The notes below the pieces were generated by a model. That model saw nothing but the letters and a program-made list of their open reading frames with translations. It had not been told where the DNA came from and did no database searches. Both the position numbers and the translations under genes were made by a program. A stretch of DNA of 64,000 nt, taken from NCBI GenBank assembly GCA_902488465.1, contig CABTWE010000002.1:1-64000 (forward strand), read 5' to 3'. Source of the DNA: an uncultured Tissierellia bacterium. Its GTDB lineage: Bacteria; Bacillota; Clostridia; Tissierellales; Peptoniphilaceae. Positions 35,038 through 42,639 of the stretch are shown one piece after another. Numbering within the stretch: position 1 is the stretch's first letter; every line of letters begins with the position of its first letter.

Positions 35038-35917
35038 CTTTAAACTCCCGTGCAATGTTTTTTGCTGCGTCTTCCGCTTCAGAAATTTTTACACATAAAC
35101 TCTTTTTTAAAAGAATATTTTTCGATTCATCTCCGAAACACGCTCTTAAAATTGCCTCACCTGTTTTTAAATCGACCTCGGCGTTGAACCCCATCGGACT
35201 GTGGCAGCCCGCATTCAGTTCACGTTGAAACGCCCTTTCAATATTCATCCGAACAGTCGTTTCCTCGTCTCTTATTTTCGAAATTATCTCAAGAATTTTT
35301 TCATCATTTTTTCTGCCCTGAATTGCCAAAATCCCCTGACAAGGCGACGGCACAATCTCTGATTTATCGAACACATAAGAAACTTTGTCGCCGTAGCCTC
35401 CTCTTAAAATTCCGGCATATGCAAGCACAACTCCGATAATTCCCTCTTCGCCGACTTTCGACATTCTCGTTTCAATATTTCCCCTGATCGACGTCGTGGA
35501 AATATTTGGACAAATTGTTTCGAGTTGCAGTTTTCTTCGAAGCGATCCGGTTCCAACAATGCCTGAGCAAAGCTCCGACAACTTTTCTATTTTTCTTGAA
35601 GAAATAAGCACATCTCTTGCGTCCTCAGCTTTAGGCGGGTCAAAAAACATAAGTCCTTCAGTTTCGTCGCTCGGCATATCCTTCATAGAATGCACCGCCA
35701 AATCAATGTCCCCTCTAAGAAGCGAGTCTTCAATCTCCTTTACAAAAACTCCCTTTCCCACTTTGTGAATAGGATTTTTTAAGTCAACATCGCCCTTTGT
35801 TTTTATAACGACAATTTCGCATGAAACATTCGGATTCGCTTCTTCAATCATATTTTTAACCATATTTGTCTGAGTCAGAGCGAGCTTGCTTCCTCTTGTG
35901 CCTATTTTAATCCTCAT
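35021..35917 (-). CDS. hemC: Hydroxymethylbilane synthase (porphobilinogen deaminase)
   Basis: Links four porphobilinogens to hydroxymethylbilane. KIGTRGSKLALTQT opens the protein. AVHSMKDMPS, GTGSLRRKLQL and the dipyrromethane-cofactor Cys in LNAGCHSPMG (about residue 241) are all present. The start is ATG 35917 (298 residues), behind GAGGAGATATACA. Another in-frame start 15 nt upstream is not supported. It overlaps hemA by 11 nt. Confidence 0.96.
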   Translation of the reverse strand: MRIKIGTRGSKLALTQTNMVKNMIEEANPNVSCEIVVIKTKGDVDLKNPIHKVGKGVFVKEIEDSLLRGDIDLAVHSMKDMPSDETEGLMFFDPPKAEDARDVLISSRKIEKLSELCSGIVGTGSLRRKLQLETICPNISTTSIRGNIETRMSKVGEEGIIGVVLAYAGILRGGYGDKVSYVFDKSEIVPSPCQGILAIQGRKNDEKILEIISKIRDEETTVRMNIERAFQRELNAGCHSPMGFNAEVDLKTGEAILRACFGDESKNILLKKSLCVKISEAEDAAKNIAREFKDAIGK

Positions 35918-37133
35918 TGTATATCTCCTCAAAAAACTTTATAACATCGTCCTTCATCTTTGAAGGTTCCATCTCTTTTGCATAAATGAGCGGCTCCCTC
36001 GACGCCTTATTTATTGAATATCTCACAATTTTTTCCACTTTCCTAAGTTCGTGGCTCGAAAGATTGGTCTTTGCCTTTATATATGAAACAGTGTCGTTTG
36101 CAAGCCTTTCGATATAATTTTGTGCACTGTTGAAAACCGGGTCCATTCTCGTGTTTTCTTCCCAAGTTAAAATCTCTTCAATTTTGTCTTCAATCTCAGG
36201 AGCATACGCCTTCAGAATCTTCTCTTTCTCTTTCAAATTTTCCTTCGCAACCATATTTATGGAGTCGATGTCATAAAGCTCGACGTTCGGAAGATCGCCT
36301 GCGTTTTCGTCTACTCCTCTCGGCACCGACAAATCAAGCACATAAGTCTTCTTAGATGAATGAATAAAATCCCCTTCGTCCAAAATCGTATGTGGTGATG
36401 CAGTTGCAACAACTACCACTTCGCACTCTCTAATGTATTTATTCACATCGCTGTATAAAATTATATTTATATCTTCATTTTCACCTTTAAACTTTATAGA
36501 GTTCTCGTATGTTCTGTTTGCAATCGAGATGTCAGCACCTCTTTCTGCTAAGTACTTGTATGCGAGCATGCCCATTTGACCGATGCCGATTATTAAAGCC
36601 TTTTTATTTAAAAGCTGAATCTTATCTTCAATCATTCTTATTCCCAAATACGCTGTTGAAGACGGCATGTCCGAAGCATGTGAAGTGGTTTTTACATATT
36701 TCGAGAACGAAATAACTTCGCGCATAACTTTATTTAAATATTTTTTCGCTCCGCCAAGTTGTTTTGCAGTTTCATAGGCATTTATAACCTGCCCTTGAAT
36801 CTGGTCTTCCCCGACTACCATCGAGTCGAGACCGATTGCAACATAAAACAGATGGCGAAGCGCCTCGGTTCCAGTTTTGTAGAATCTGTATTCCTCGTCA
36901 ATTTTTGTCTTGAAATATTTTTCGATATAGTTCCAAAGTTCGTCTCTTGTAATATTGTCCGAATAAATATAAATCTCGGACCTGTTGCAAGTTGACAAAA
37001 TTACAATTTCACTATTTTTTTCAAAGGCAAACTTCTCAGTAAATTCAATTATATCCGTATCTCTGAAAGAAAGATGCTCTCTTATTTCAATAGGCGTCTT
37101 GTGATGATTTATTCCAATAACAAAAAATTCCAT
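35907..37133 (-). CDS. hemA: Glutamyl-tRNA reductase
   Basis: NADPH-dependent reduction of Glu-tRNA to glutamate-1-semialdehyde, the first committed step of the C5 tetrapyrrole route. FFVIGINHHKTPIEIREHLSF opens it. ILSTCNRSEIY carries the catalytic Cys, GEDQIQGQV follows, ALIIGIGQMGMLAYKYL is the NADPH fold, and the C-terminal dimerisation helix is present. I start at ATG 37133 (408 residues, TTTGGAG upstream). A TTG 12 nt earlier overlaps that ribosome site. No siroheme dehydrogenase is fused. Confidence 0.96.
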   Translation of the reverse strand: MEFFVIGINHHKTPIEIREHLSFRDTDIIEFTEKFAFEKNSEIVILSTCNRSEIYIYSDNITRDELWNYIEKYFKTKIDEEYRFYKTGTEALRHLFYVAIGLDSMVVGEDQIQGQVINAYETAKQLGGAKKYLNKVMREVISFSKYVKTTSHASDMPSSTAYLGIRMIEDKIQLLNKKALIIGIGQMGMLAYKYLAERGADISIANRTYENSIKFKGENEDINIILYSDVNKYIRECEVVVVATASPHTILDEGDFIHSSKKTYVLDLSVPRGVDENAGDLPNVELYDIDSINMVAKENLKEKEKILKAYAPEIEDKIEEILTWEENTRMDPVFNSAQNYIERLANDTVSYIKAKTNLSSHELRKVEKIVRYSINKASREPLIYAKEMEPSKMKDDVIKFFEEIYNED

Positions 37134-37146
37134 ATATTTCTCCAAA

Positions 37147-38142
37147 CTATTTTAGATTGAGTGTAAAAGGAAATGATGCGATTATTGTGAAGTAGTAAGA
37201 AATAAGTCTCCAAAGTAAAATCGCCATCAATATCGGTGCCCCTTCAGGCACAATTTGACTGTATATAAGATAAAATATTCCCTCTGCCCCGACGCTTCCA
37301 CCCGGCATCGGAATGTATGCACTAACAAGTGCAATCGTTGTTTGAGCCGCAACGCAAAGAAGGAATGAATCAATTTTCACATCGAACGAAAGAAAAACAA
37401 AATAACTGACTCCATAATAAAACACAAATGAAATTATGTTTTGCAAAATCAAAATAATATAAACTTTGAACTCCTGTCCACGGAAATCTTTGATCGAGTT
37501 GTAAAACATGCTCACTTCTTCTTGTAGTCGCCTGATCATCTTATCTTTATTCTTTACAAGTTTAATCCTTGCCAAAAAATTTACTATAGCTGTTGAGAAT
37601 TTTAATAATTTCTCAGGTTTATATGCCGCGATGAGCATGAAAATCGCAAGTCCCATATTTATCAAAATTCCAACCACAATAAATACAGTAAACGGATGAC
37701 CGCCTGTATAGAAAAAAGAGGCGAAGCAAAAAGTAAGTACCAAAGTCATAATCATTCTTCCAATGTGATAGAAAAAAAGCTGAATCCCCAAAATCGAGGT
37801 TGACCTTCCACTTGTAATGCCCTTTTTATTTAAGTAAATAACTTGCATAGGTTGACCACCCGTCGCGAGCGGAGTGATTGCACTAAAAAATTCTCCAATC
37901 ATAAAAGTTTTCAAAGCTTGTTTGAACGATAGATTCTGTCCAACATTGTTTGCGATTTCCTTTGTGATAAGAGTTTGCATTAACCAGTATATTATCATCA
38001 TAACTATTACAGTCCTGATTGTTATGATATTTACATTTGAAATTACGTTTTTTATAGCATCCGGTCCGTCGAGAAAATATATTCCCACAACCAACATCAA
38101 AAATGTCAGTGCGACTATGAAACCGGTATATTTTTTAGACAT
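37147..38142 (-). CDS. YbhN/UPF0104 family membrane protein (LPG-synthase transmembrane-like)
   Basis: Protein of 331 residues with about eight membrane segments. AITPLATGGQPMQVIYLNKKG and AYIPMPGGSVGAEGIFYLIY are the hallmark motifs shared with the membrane domain of lysylphosphatidylglycerol synthase and with AglD-type proteins. The soluble aminoacyl-transferase domain of MprF is absent. A lipid flippase or lipid-linked transport role is usual for the family but not shown here. It ends 13 nt before the hemA ATG and appears to head the heme operon. A weak TTGAAG-N17-TAATAT lies upstream on the minus strand. Confidence 0.82.
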   Translation of the reverse strand: MSKKYTGFIVALTFLMLVVGIYFLDGPDAIKNVISNVNIITIRTVIVMMIIYWLMQTLITKEIANNVGQNLSFKQALKTFMIGEFFSAITPLATGGQPMQVIYLNKKGITSGRSTSILGIQLFFYHIGRMIMTLVLTFCFASFFYTGGHPFTVFIVVGILINMGLAIFMLIAAYKPEKLLKFSTAIVNFLARIKLVKNKDKMIRRLQEEVSMFYNSIKDFRGQEFKVYIILILQNIISFVFYYGVSYFVFLSFDVKIDSFLLCVAAQTTIALVSAYIPMPGGSVGAEGIFYLIYSQIVPEGAPILMAILLWRLISYYFTIIASFPFTLNLK

Positions 38143-38291
38143 ATCACACCTCTACTATATATTATCATTTATTATAATTTTCTTCAACCTAAAAATGTTA
38201 CAGCTTTTCAATAACTTACTTTATTTTTTATCCAATATTTAAAGAATTATTTCCATTAATATGTTATAATACTTTTATGGAGGTATGTAGA

Positions 38292-39545
38292 ATGGATTTA
38301 AAACATTTTATGAATTTTCTTGATTCGTCAAGATTAAATATGAGTGCAGTTGAGAACTTAAAAAAGGAACTCGAATCAGCCGGGTTCAAAGCAATTAATG
38401 AAAATGAAAATTGGAATCTTGAAGGTGGCGGTAAATATTTTATAACTAAAAATGAAACTTCAATTATGGCATTTAGACTCGGACATGACATCAAAAAAGG
38501 TTTCACGCTTGTTGGAAGCCACAGTGATTCCCCATGCTTTAGAATTAAGCAAAATCCGACAATGAAACGTGCGTCCGCAGTTTGTTTAAACACGGAAGTT
38601 TATGGCGGTGCACTGCTCGGAACTTGGTTTGACAGGCCTCTTACAGTAGAAGGAAAAGTAACTGTTAAGGGAGAGTCGGCTCTTAAACCGAAAACTATTC
38701 ACTATAAAGGCAAAGACGGCATGATTTTTATTCCGTCAGTTGCAATTCACATGAACAGAGAAGCAAACAAAGGTGTTGAGATAAATCCTCAAGAAAACAC
38801 CCTTCCGGTTTGCACAATGGATGGAGATTTTGATCTTATAAAATCAATTGAAAAAGAAATCGGTGCAGAAATTCTTTCACACGAACTTTATGTAGTCTCT
38901 TGTGAAAAAGCACATGTTGTCGGAGTTAACGACGAATTTTTGATGAGTGGAAGACTCGACAACCTCGCAATGGCTTATGCAAATATAATGTCTCTTATAA
39001 ATGCAAAAGCAGGCGAAATGACAGCTGTCGCTTATGTCGGTGACAACGAAGAAATCGGTTCAATGACAAAGCAAGGCGCTTTCTCACCGTTCCTTCGCGA
39101 CACACTTTTAAGAATTGTTGTTTCGATGGGTGGAACATACGAAGACTATCGCATTGCTCTTTCAAATTCATTTATGATCAGCAGCGATGAAGCTCACGCT
39201 TTCCATCCTAATTATCAAAACTATGCAGATCCGACAAACAGACCTCTCATTGGAAAAGGTCCTGTTATAAAAATTGCTGCAAACGGTGCATATACATCCG
39301 ATGCAGTTTCAATCGCAGTATTTAAAGAACTTGCAAACGAAGCCGGAGTTGCAACACAAACATTCCACAACAGAAGCGACAAACGCGGTGGTTCAACAAT
39401 TGCATCAATCACAACTTCAAAAATCGATATTCCTATCGTCGATGTCGGAAATCCGCTTTGGGGCATGCACAGTGCTGTTGAAACAGGTGGCATTAAAGAT
39501 CAGGAAGACATGATGAAAATAATGGAAGTTTTACTTTCAAAATAA
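38292..39545 (+). CDS. M18 family metallo-aminopeptidase
   Basis: Cytoplasmic di-zinc aminopeptidase, 417 residues from ATG 38292. The nearer upstream ATG 38277 overlaps the GGAGG ribosome site and is rejected. Metal and catalytic motifs are LVGSHSDSPCFRIK, MSGRLDNLAMAYA, VGDNEEIGSMTKQGA, SSDEAHAFHPNY and GMHSAVETGG. It probably releases N-terminal acidic or neutral residues for amino-acid fermentation. It stands alone, divergent from the heme operon, with a TATAAT about 25 nt upstream and a terminator after it. Confidence 0.94.
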   Translation: MDLKHFMNFLDSSRLNMSAVENLKKELESAGFKAINENENWNLEGGGKYFITKNETSIMAFRLGHDIKKGFTLVGSHSDSPCFRIKQNPTMKRASAVCLNTEVYGGALLGTWFDRPLTVEGKVTVKGESALKPKTIHYKGKDGMIFIPSVAIHMNREANKGVEINPQENTLPVCTMDGDFDLIKSIEKEIGAEILSHELYVVSCEKAHVVGVNDEFLMSGRLDNLAMAYANIMSLINAKAGEMTAVAYVGDNEEIGSMTKQGAFSPFLRDTLLRIVVSMGGTYEDYRIALSNSFMISSDEAHAFHPNYQNYADPTNRPLIGKGPVIKIAANGAYTSDAVSIAVFKELANEAGVATQTFHNRSDKRGGSTIASITTSKIDIPIVDVGNPLWGMHSAVETGGIKDQEDMMKIMEVLLSK

Positions 39546-39558
39546 TTTAAAGACTGAT

Positions 39559-39584
39559 AAAGCTCACTTATGTGGGCTTTTTCT
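39559..39584 (+). terminator. Intrinsic terminator
   Basis: AAAGCTCAC-TTAT-GTGGGCTTT followed by TTC and T-rich sequence. Confidence 0.85.
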
Positions 39585-39606
39585 TTGAAACTTTTGTGGA
39601 GGTTTT

Positions 39607-40173
39607 ATGAAAAAATTCGTTTTATTAATTATTCTTTTAATTTTTACAGGGTGTGCAAATTTAATAATTTCAAAACCTGATATTGATTCCAATTATACAA
39701 AATTCTTAAATGATAACAACTTCGACTCGGACTACACTATTACAGTTAATATTTCAAAAAACGACGGCGAACCAAATAAGTTTATTTTTTCAAAGAAAGG
39801 CTCGCATTTTGCAAGAGCCGCATATAAAAGCGACGGAACAATCGGACTTAGAAGCTTCGACGACGAACGCACTCTCTACTCCATCGACGAATCTGGAGCG
39901 GTAAAAAAAGACTATATAAAAAAAGGTTCCGATCAAGGTGATGATCTTCGAAGAATTTTTACAGGTATACTTCTCTTTAGAAAAACCAATCCGGAAATTT
40001 CAACGGATGGTGACATAACAGTTGAAAAATTTGAAAAAGATGACGACATTTATGAGTATAAGTTTAAAAACGACAAACTCGTTGAGGTCAAATTGCAAAC
40101 AAAAAATGAAACTCTAACAATGGAACTCATTTCGATTGAAAAGAGCGCCGACGAGTCGTTGTTTATGATTTAA
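39607..40173 (+). CDS. Small lipoprotein of unknown function
   Basis: Protein of 188 residues with a clear lipobox (LLIILLIFTGC, lipidated Cys at about residue 16). The mature part is basic and acidic in alternation, with a beta-strand look (SDYTITVNISKNDGEPNKFIF, IYEYKFKNDKLVEVKLQT). It resembles the outer-leaflet lipoprotein folds of the LolA/LppX kind only loosely. No family is assigned. TGGAGG precedes the ATG. The next gene has its own promoter. Confidence 0.72.
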   Translation: MKKFVLLIILLIFTGCANLIISKPDIDSNYTKFLNDNNFDSDYTITVNISKNDGEPNKFIFSKKGSHFARAAYKSDGTIGLRSFDDERTLYSIDESGAVKKDYIKKGSDQGDDLRRIFTGILLFRKTNPEISTDGDITVEKFEKDDDIYEYKFKNDKLVEVKLQTKNETLTMELISIEKSADESLFMI

Positions 40174-40177
40174 ACTC

Positions 40178-40205
40178 TTGAAAAACACGCTTTTTATGAT
40201 ATAAT
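40178..40205 (+). promoter_or_regulatory. Promoter of the yitT-folC operon
   Basis: TTGAAA (40178-40183), 16-bp spacer, TATAAT (40200-40205). Confidence 0.8.
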
Positions 40206-40222
40206 ATAAAATAGATATAGAA

Positions 40223-40256
40223 GCATCTCGGTCTCGATATCGAGATGTAATTTTTT
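40223..40256 (+). promoter_or_regulatory. Leader hairpin with competing arms, attenuator-like
   Basis: The leader contains GCATCTCG (40223-40230), TCTCG (40232-40236) and CGAGATG (40241-40247), then TAATTTTTT. CGAGATG can pair with the first arm or, within the palindrome TCTCGATATCGAGA, with the second. The U-run makes it terminator-like. Confidence 0.55.
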
Positions 40257-40270
40257 ATTGGAGGTATGGT

Positions 40271-41152
40271 ATGGATAGAGACATCAGTGTTGATAAAATC
40301 AAACACAAAACCACTTTTACGGAAGTATTACTAATTGGACTTGGAGTTTTAATGGTTGCAAGTGGTATACACTTTTTCTTGGTTCCATCAAATCTTTCAA
40401 CCGGTGGAGCCAGCGGACTTGCAGTTGTTCTCAGTCACTATATTCCACTTGATTACGGACCTATTTTTGCACTATTAAACATTATACTTTTTGCTGTAGG
40501 TTTCATGATTATCGGAAAAGAATTCGGCATAAAAACGGTTTTAGTAACCGCTGCCCTCTCCGGTGCAGTTTGGCTTATGGAATATTTTTTACCCGTCACA
40601 AATCCACTAACAGATGATTTACTTTTAAATACAATTATGGGAACAATGCTTCAAGGAGTAGGCGTTGGAATAGTTTTAAACCAATACACCTCAACCGGAG
40701 GAACGGACATCATTGCAAAGATTTTACAGAAGTTTTTCGGTCTCGACCTTGGTGCCGGTTGTCTCATCACGGATGCTTTAATCGTTCTTGCAGCTGCAAA
40801 TGCATTCGGAATTGAAATCTTTTTATATAGTGTAATAGGCATCATAGTAAACAGCGTTATGGTCAGTGTCACGATAAGCGGTATGAACACAAGCAGATTT
40901 GTTTTCATAAACTCGCTCAAACACAAAGAAATCTCAGATTATATTGTAAATGAGCTCGACAGAACAGCAAACCTTATTCCTTACGTTGGTGCTTATTCTA
41001 AAAAGGAAAATACACTCATCGTTACATGTATAAGCAACCGTGAATATATGAAACTAAAAGAATATGTCTATAGAATCGACAGTCGTGCATTTGTAATCGT
41101 TTCAAGTGCAAGCGAGATTTTAGGAGAAAAATGGAGAAGATTCCTCGATTAA
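40271..41152 (+). CDS. YitT family membrane protein (DUF161/DUF2179), first paralog
   Basis: Protein of 293 residues. Five or six membrane segments (residues about 18-215) carry the family motif FFLVPSNLSTGGASGLA and the later QYTSTGGTDIIAKIL. A C-terminal cytoplasmic DUF2179 domain (about 225-290, with ENTLIVTCISNREYMKLKEYV and AFVIVSSASEILGEKW) follows. The function of the family is unknown. It is followed after 1 nt by folC, so the two are co-translated. A second copy lies downstream of the gcv operon at 55819. The repeated link to folate/glycine genes hints at a role in that pathway. Confidence 0.88.
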   Translation: MDRDISVDKIKHKTTFTEVLLIGLGVLMVASGIHFFLVPSNLSTGGASGLAVVLSHYIPLDYGPIFALLNIILFAVGFMIIGKEFGIKTVLVTAALSGAVWLMEYFLPVTNPLTDDLLLNTIMGTMLQGVGVGIVLNQYTSTGGTDIIAKILQKFFGLDLGAGCLITDALIVLAAANAFGIEIFLYSVIGIIVNSVMVSVTISGMNTSRFVFINSLKHKEISDYIVNELDRTANLIPYVGAYSKKENTLIVTCISNREYMKLKEYVYRIDSRAFVIVSSASEILGEKWRRFLD

Positions 41153-41153
41153 T

Positions 41154-42455
41154 ATGAATAACGAAATTTTAAACTCAATCGACATAAAAAATGCCGATGA
41201 AATTATAGAAAAACTCGAGAGCAGAGCCGGAAACATTCCGGACAGAACATTGACGAGAATGAAAACTGCAATCGAATTTTTTAATTTAAAACCACAAAAA
41301 ATTGTGAACATTGTCGGCACAAACGGCAAAGGCACAGTTTCGAATGCGATTTTTCAAACTCTTAAATCGTTCGGTTTAAAAGTGGGAATGTACACTTCGC
41401 CGCATCTTGTAAATTACACCGAAAGAATTGTGGACAACGACGGCGAAATTGACTATTCAGTCTTTTTAAAACTTGTGAAATATGTATCGGCCCACGAAGA
41501 CGAGATTGATTGTGGCGATTTCACATATTTTGAAGTGATTACACTTGCCGCTATGATTTATTTCGAGATGAAGAACGAAGACATACTCGTTGTCGAAGCG
41601 GGGGTCGGCGGAAGAACCGACGCCACAAAAGCGCTCGAGTCGTCAATCCTTCAAGTCATAACCTCGATTTCAATCGACCACAGCGACTATCTCGGCGACA
41701 CGATTTATAAAATCGCGCAAAATAAATCCGGCATAATGAACGGTACAAAAACTATCACTTTAAACACCGGCGATGCTTTAAAAGCGCTGTCCGAAGAAAA
41801 AGAAAAGACAAATACAACTCTTTACACTTCGAGCGATTTTGAGTTCACCGTCGGCGGAAAAATTGTGGAAAAGGAAATGATTCCGGTGTCGGGAGAATTT
41901 AGCGTAAAATTTTTGGACCGCGAGATAAAAATAAATCCGAAACAGTTCGGCGTTTTTCGCGGCGAAAACTATGCGCTTGCATTCGCTGCAATAGTGACAA
42001 TTTTAAAAGAACTGGAAATAGAATATGACAACGACAAAATTGTAGAAGCTTTAAACACAGCATCGTGGATTGGAAGGACCGAAGTCATCGGACGTGAACC
42101 GCTGACGATTTTGGACGGTGCGCACAACATCGACGCGATTGAAAAACTTTTCAAATCTGTTTCTCAAATAAACAGCAAAAAACTTATCACGGTTTTTGCG
42201 ATAATGTCGAGAAAAGATCATGAGCATATTGCGCCGGTCGTTCGAAAAAATTCGGACATCTTAATCGTCACAACAAACAACGACAGCAAAGCTTTGGATC
42301 CTGAAACACTGAAAAAAGAAACGAGCGCGGACTACTCATTTTATAACCTAAAAGACGCTCTCGAAAAATCCAAAGAACTCGCCGACAAAGATGACACAAT
42401 CCTCATCTTCGGCTCGCTCTATCTCGTTGGAGAAATTTTAAAATTAATAAAGTAA
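41154..42455 (+). CDS. folC: Folylpolyglutamate/dihydrofolate synthase, first paralog
   Basis: Adds glutamates to folates (and in some members makes dihydrofolate from dihydropteroate) in the cytoplasm. It has 433 residues. The P-loop is IVGTNGKGTVSNAI (about residues 53-66), the substrate region MYTSPHLVNYTERI, the metal/carbamate-type segment VVEAGVGGRTDATKAL with ISIDHSDYLG, and the C-terminal ligase domain LTILDGAHNIDAIEKLF. It begins one base after the yitT stop. A second FolC is at 62081. Which one, if either, has dihydrofolate synthase activity cannot be told from sequence alone. Confidence 0.93.
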   Translation: MNNEILNSIDIKNADEIIEKLESRAGNIPDRTLTRMKTAIEFFNLKPQKIVNIVGTNGKGTVSNAIFQTLKSFGLKVGMYTSPHLVNYTERIVDNDGEIDYSVFLKLVKYVSAHEDEIDCGDFTYFEVITLAAMIYFEMKNEDILVVEAGVGGRTDATKALESSILQVITSISIDHSDYLGDTIYKIAQNKSGIMNGTKTITLNTGDALKALSEEKEKTNTTLYTSSDFEFTVGGKIVEKEMIPVSGEFSVKFLDREIKINPKQFGVFRGENYALAFAAIVTILKELEIEYDNDKIVEALNTASWIGRTEVIGREPLTILDGAHNIDAIEKLFKSVSQINSKKLITVFAIMSRKDHEHIAPVVRKNSDILIVTTNNDSKALDPETLKKETSADYSFYNLKDALEKSKELADKDDTILIFGSLYLVGEILKLIK

Positions 42456-42460
42456 TAAAA

Positions 42461-42494
42461 ACCCATCTGATATTAAAATCGGATGGGTTTTGTT
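42461..42494 (+). terminator. Intrinsic terminator of yitT-folC
   Basis: ACCCATC pairs with GATGGGT (loop of about 14) and is followed by TTTTGTTTTG. Confidence 0.85.
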
Positions 42495-42545
42495 TTGTGA
42501 AAAAGAATTTATTCAATTAAACAGAAAATACCATAAATAATACTG

Positions 42546-42573
42546 TTGTTTTTTCTGGGGGGGGTGTTATAAT
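42546..42573 (+). promoter_or_regulatory. Candidate phase-variable promoter with G8 tract in the spacer
   Basis: TTGTTT (42546-42551) and TATAAT (42568-42573) are separated by 16 bp that include eight consecutive G residues (42557-42564). One extra G would give the optimal 17-bp spacer. The transcript would begin about 60 nt before the ABC gene. Confidence 0.6.
42557..42564 (+). repeat. Homopolymeric G8 tract
   Basis: Eight G residues in a row, the only such G or C run I notice in this AT-rich window. Confidence 0.97.
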
Positions 42574-42639
42574 ATATATAGTAGATTGACGCATTGTATT
42601 ACATAATGGTTTTTTAAATTAAAAATTACGGAGGGCCCT

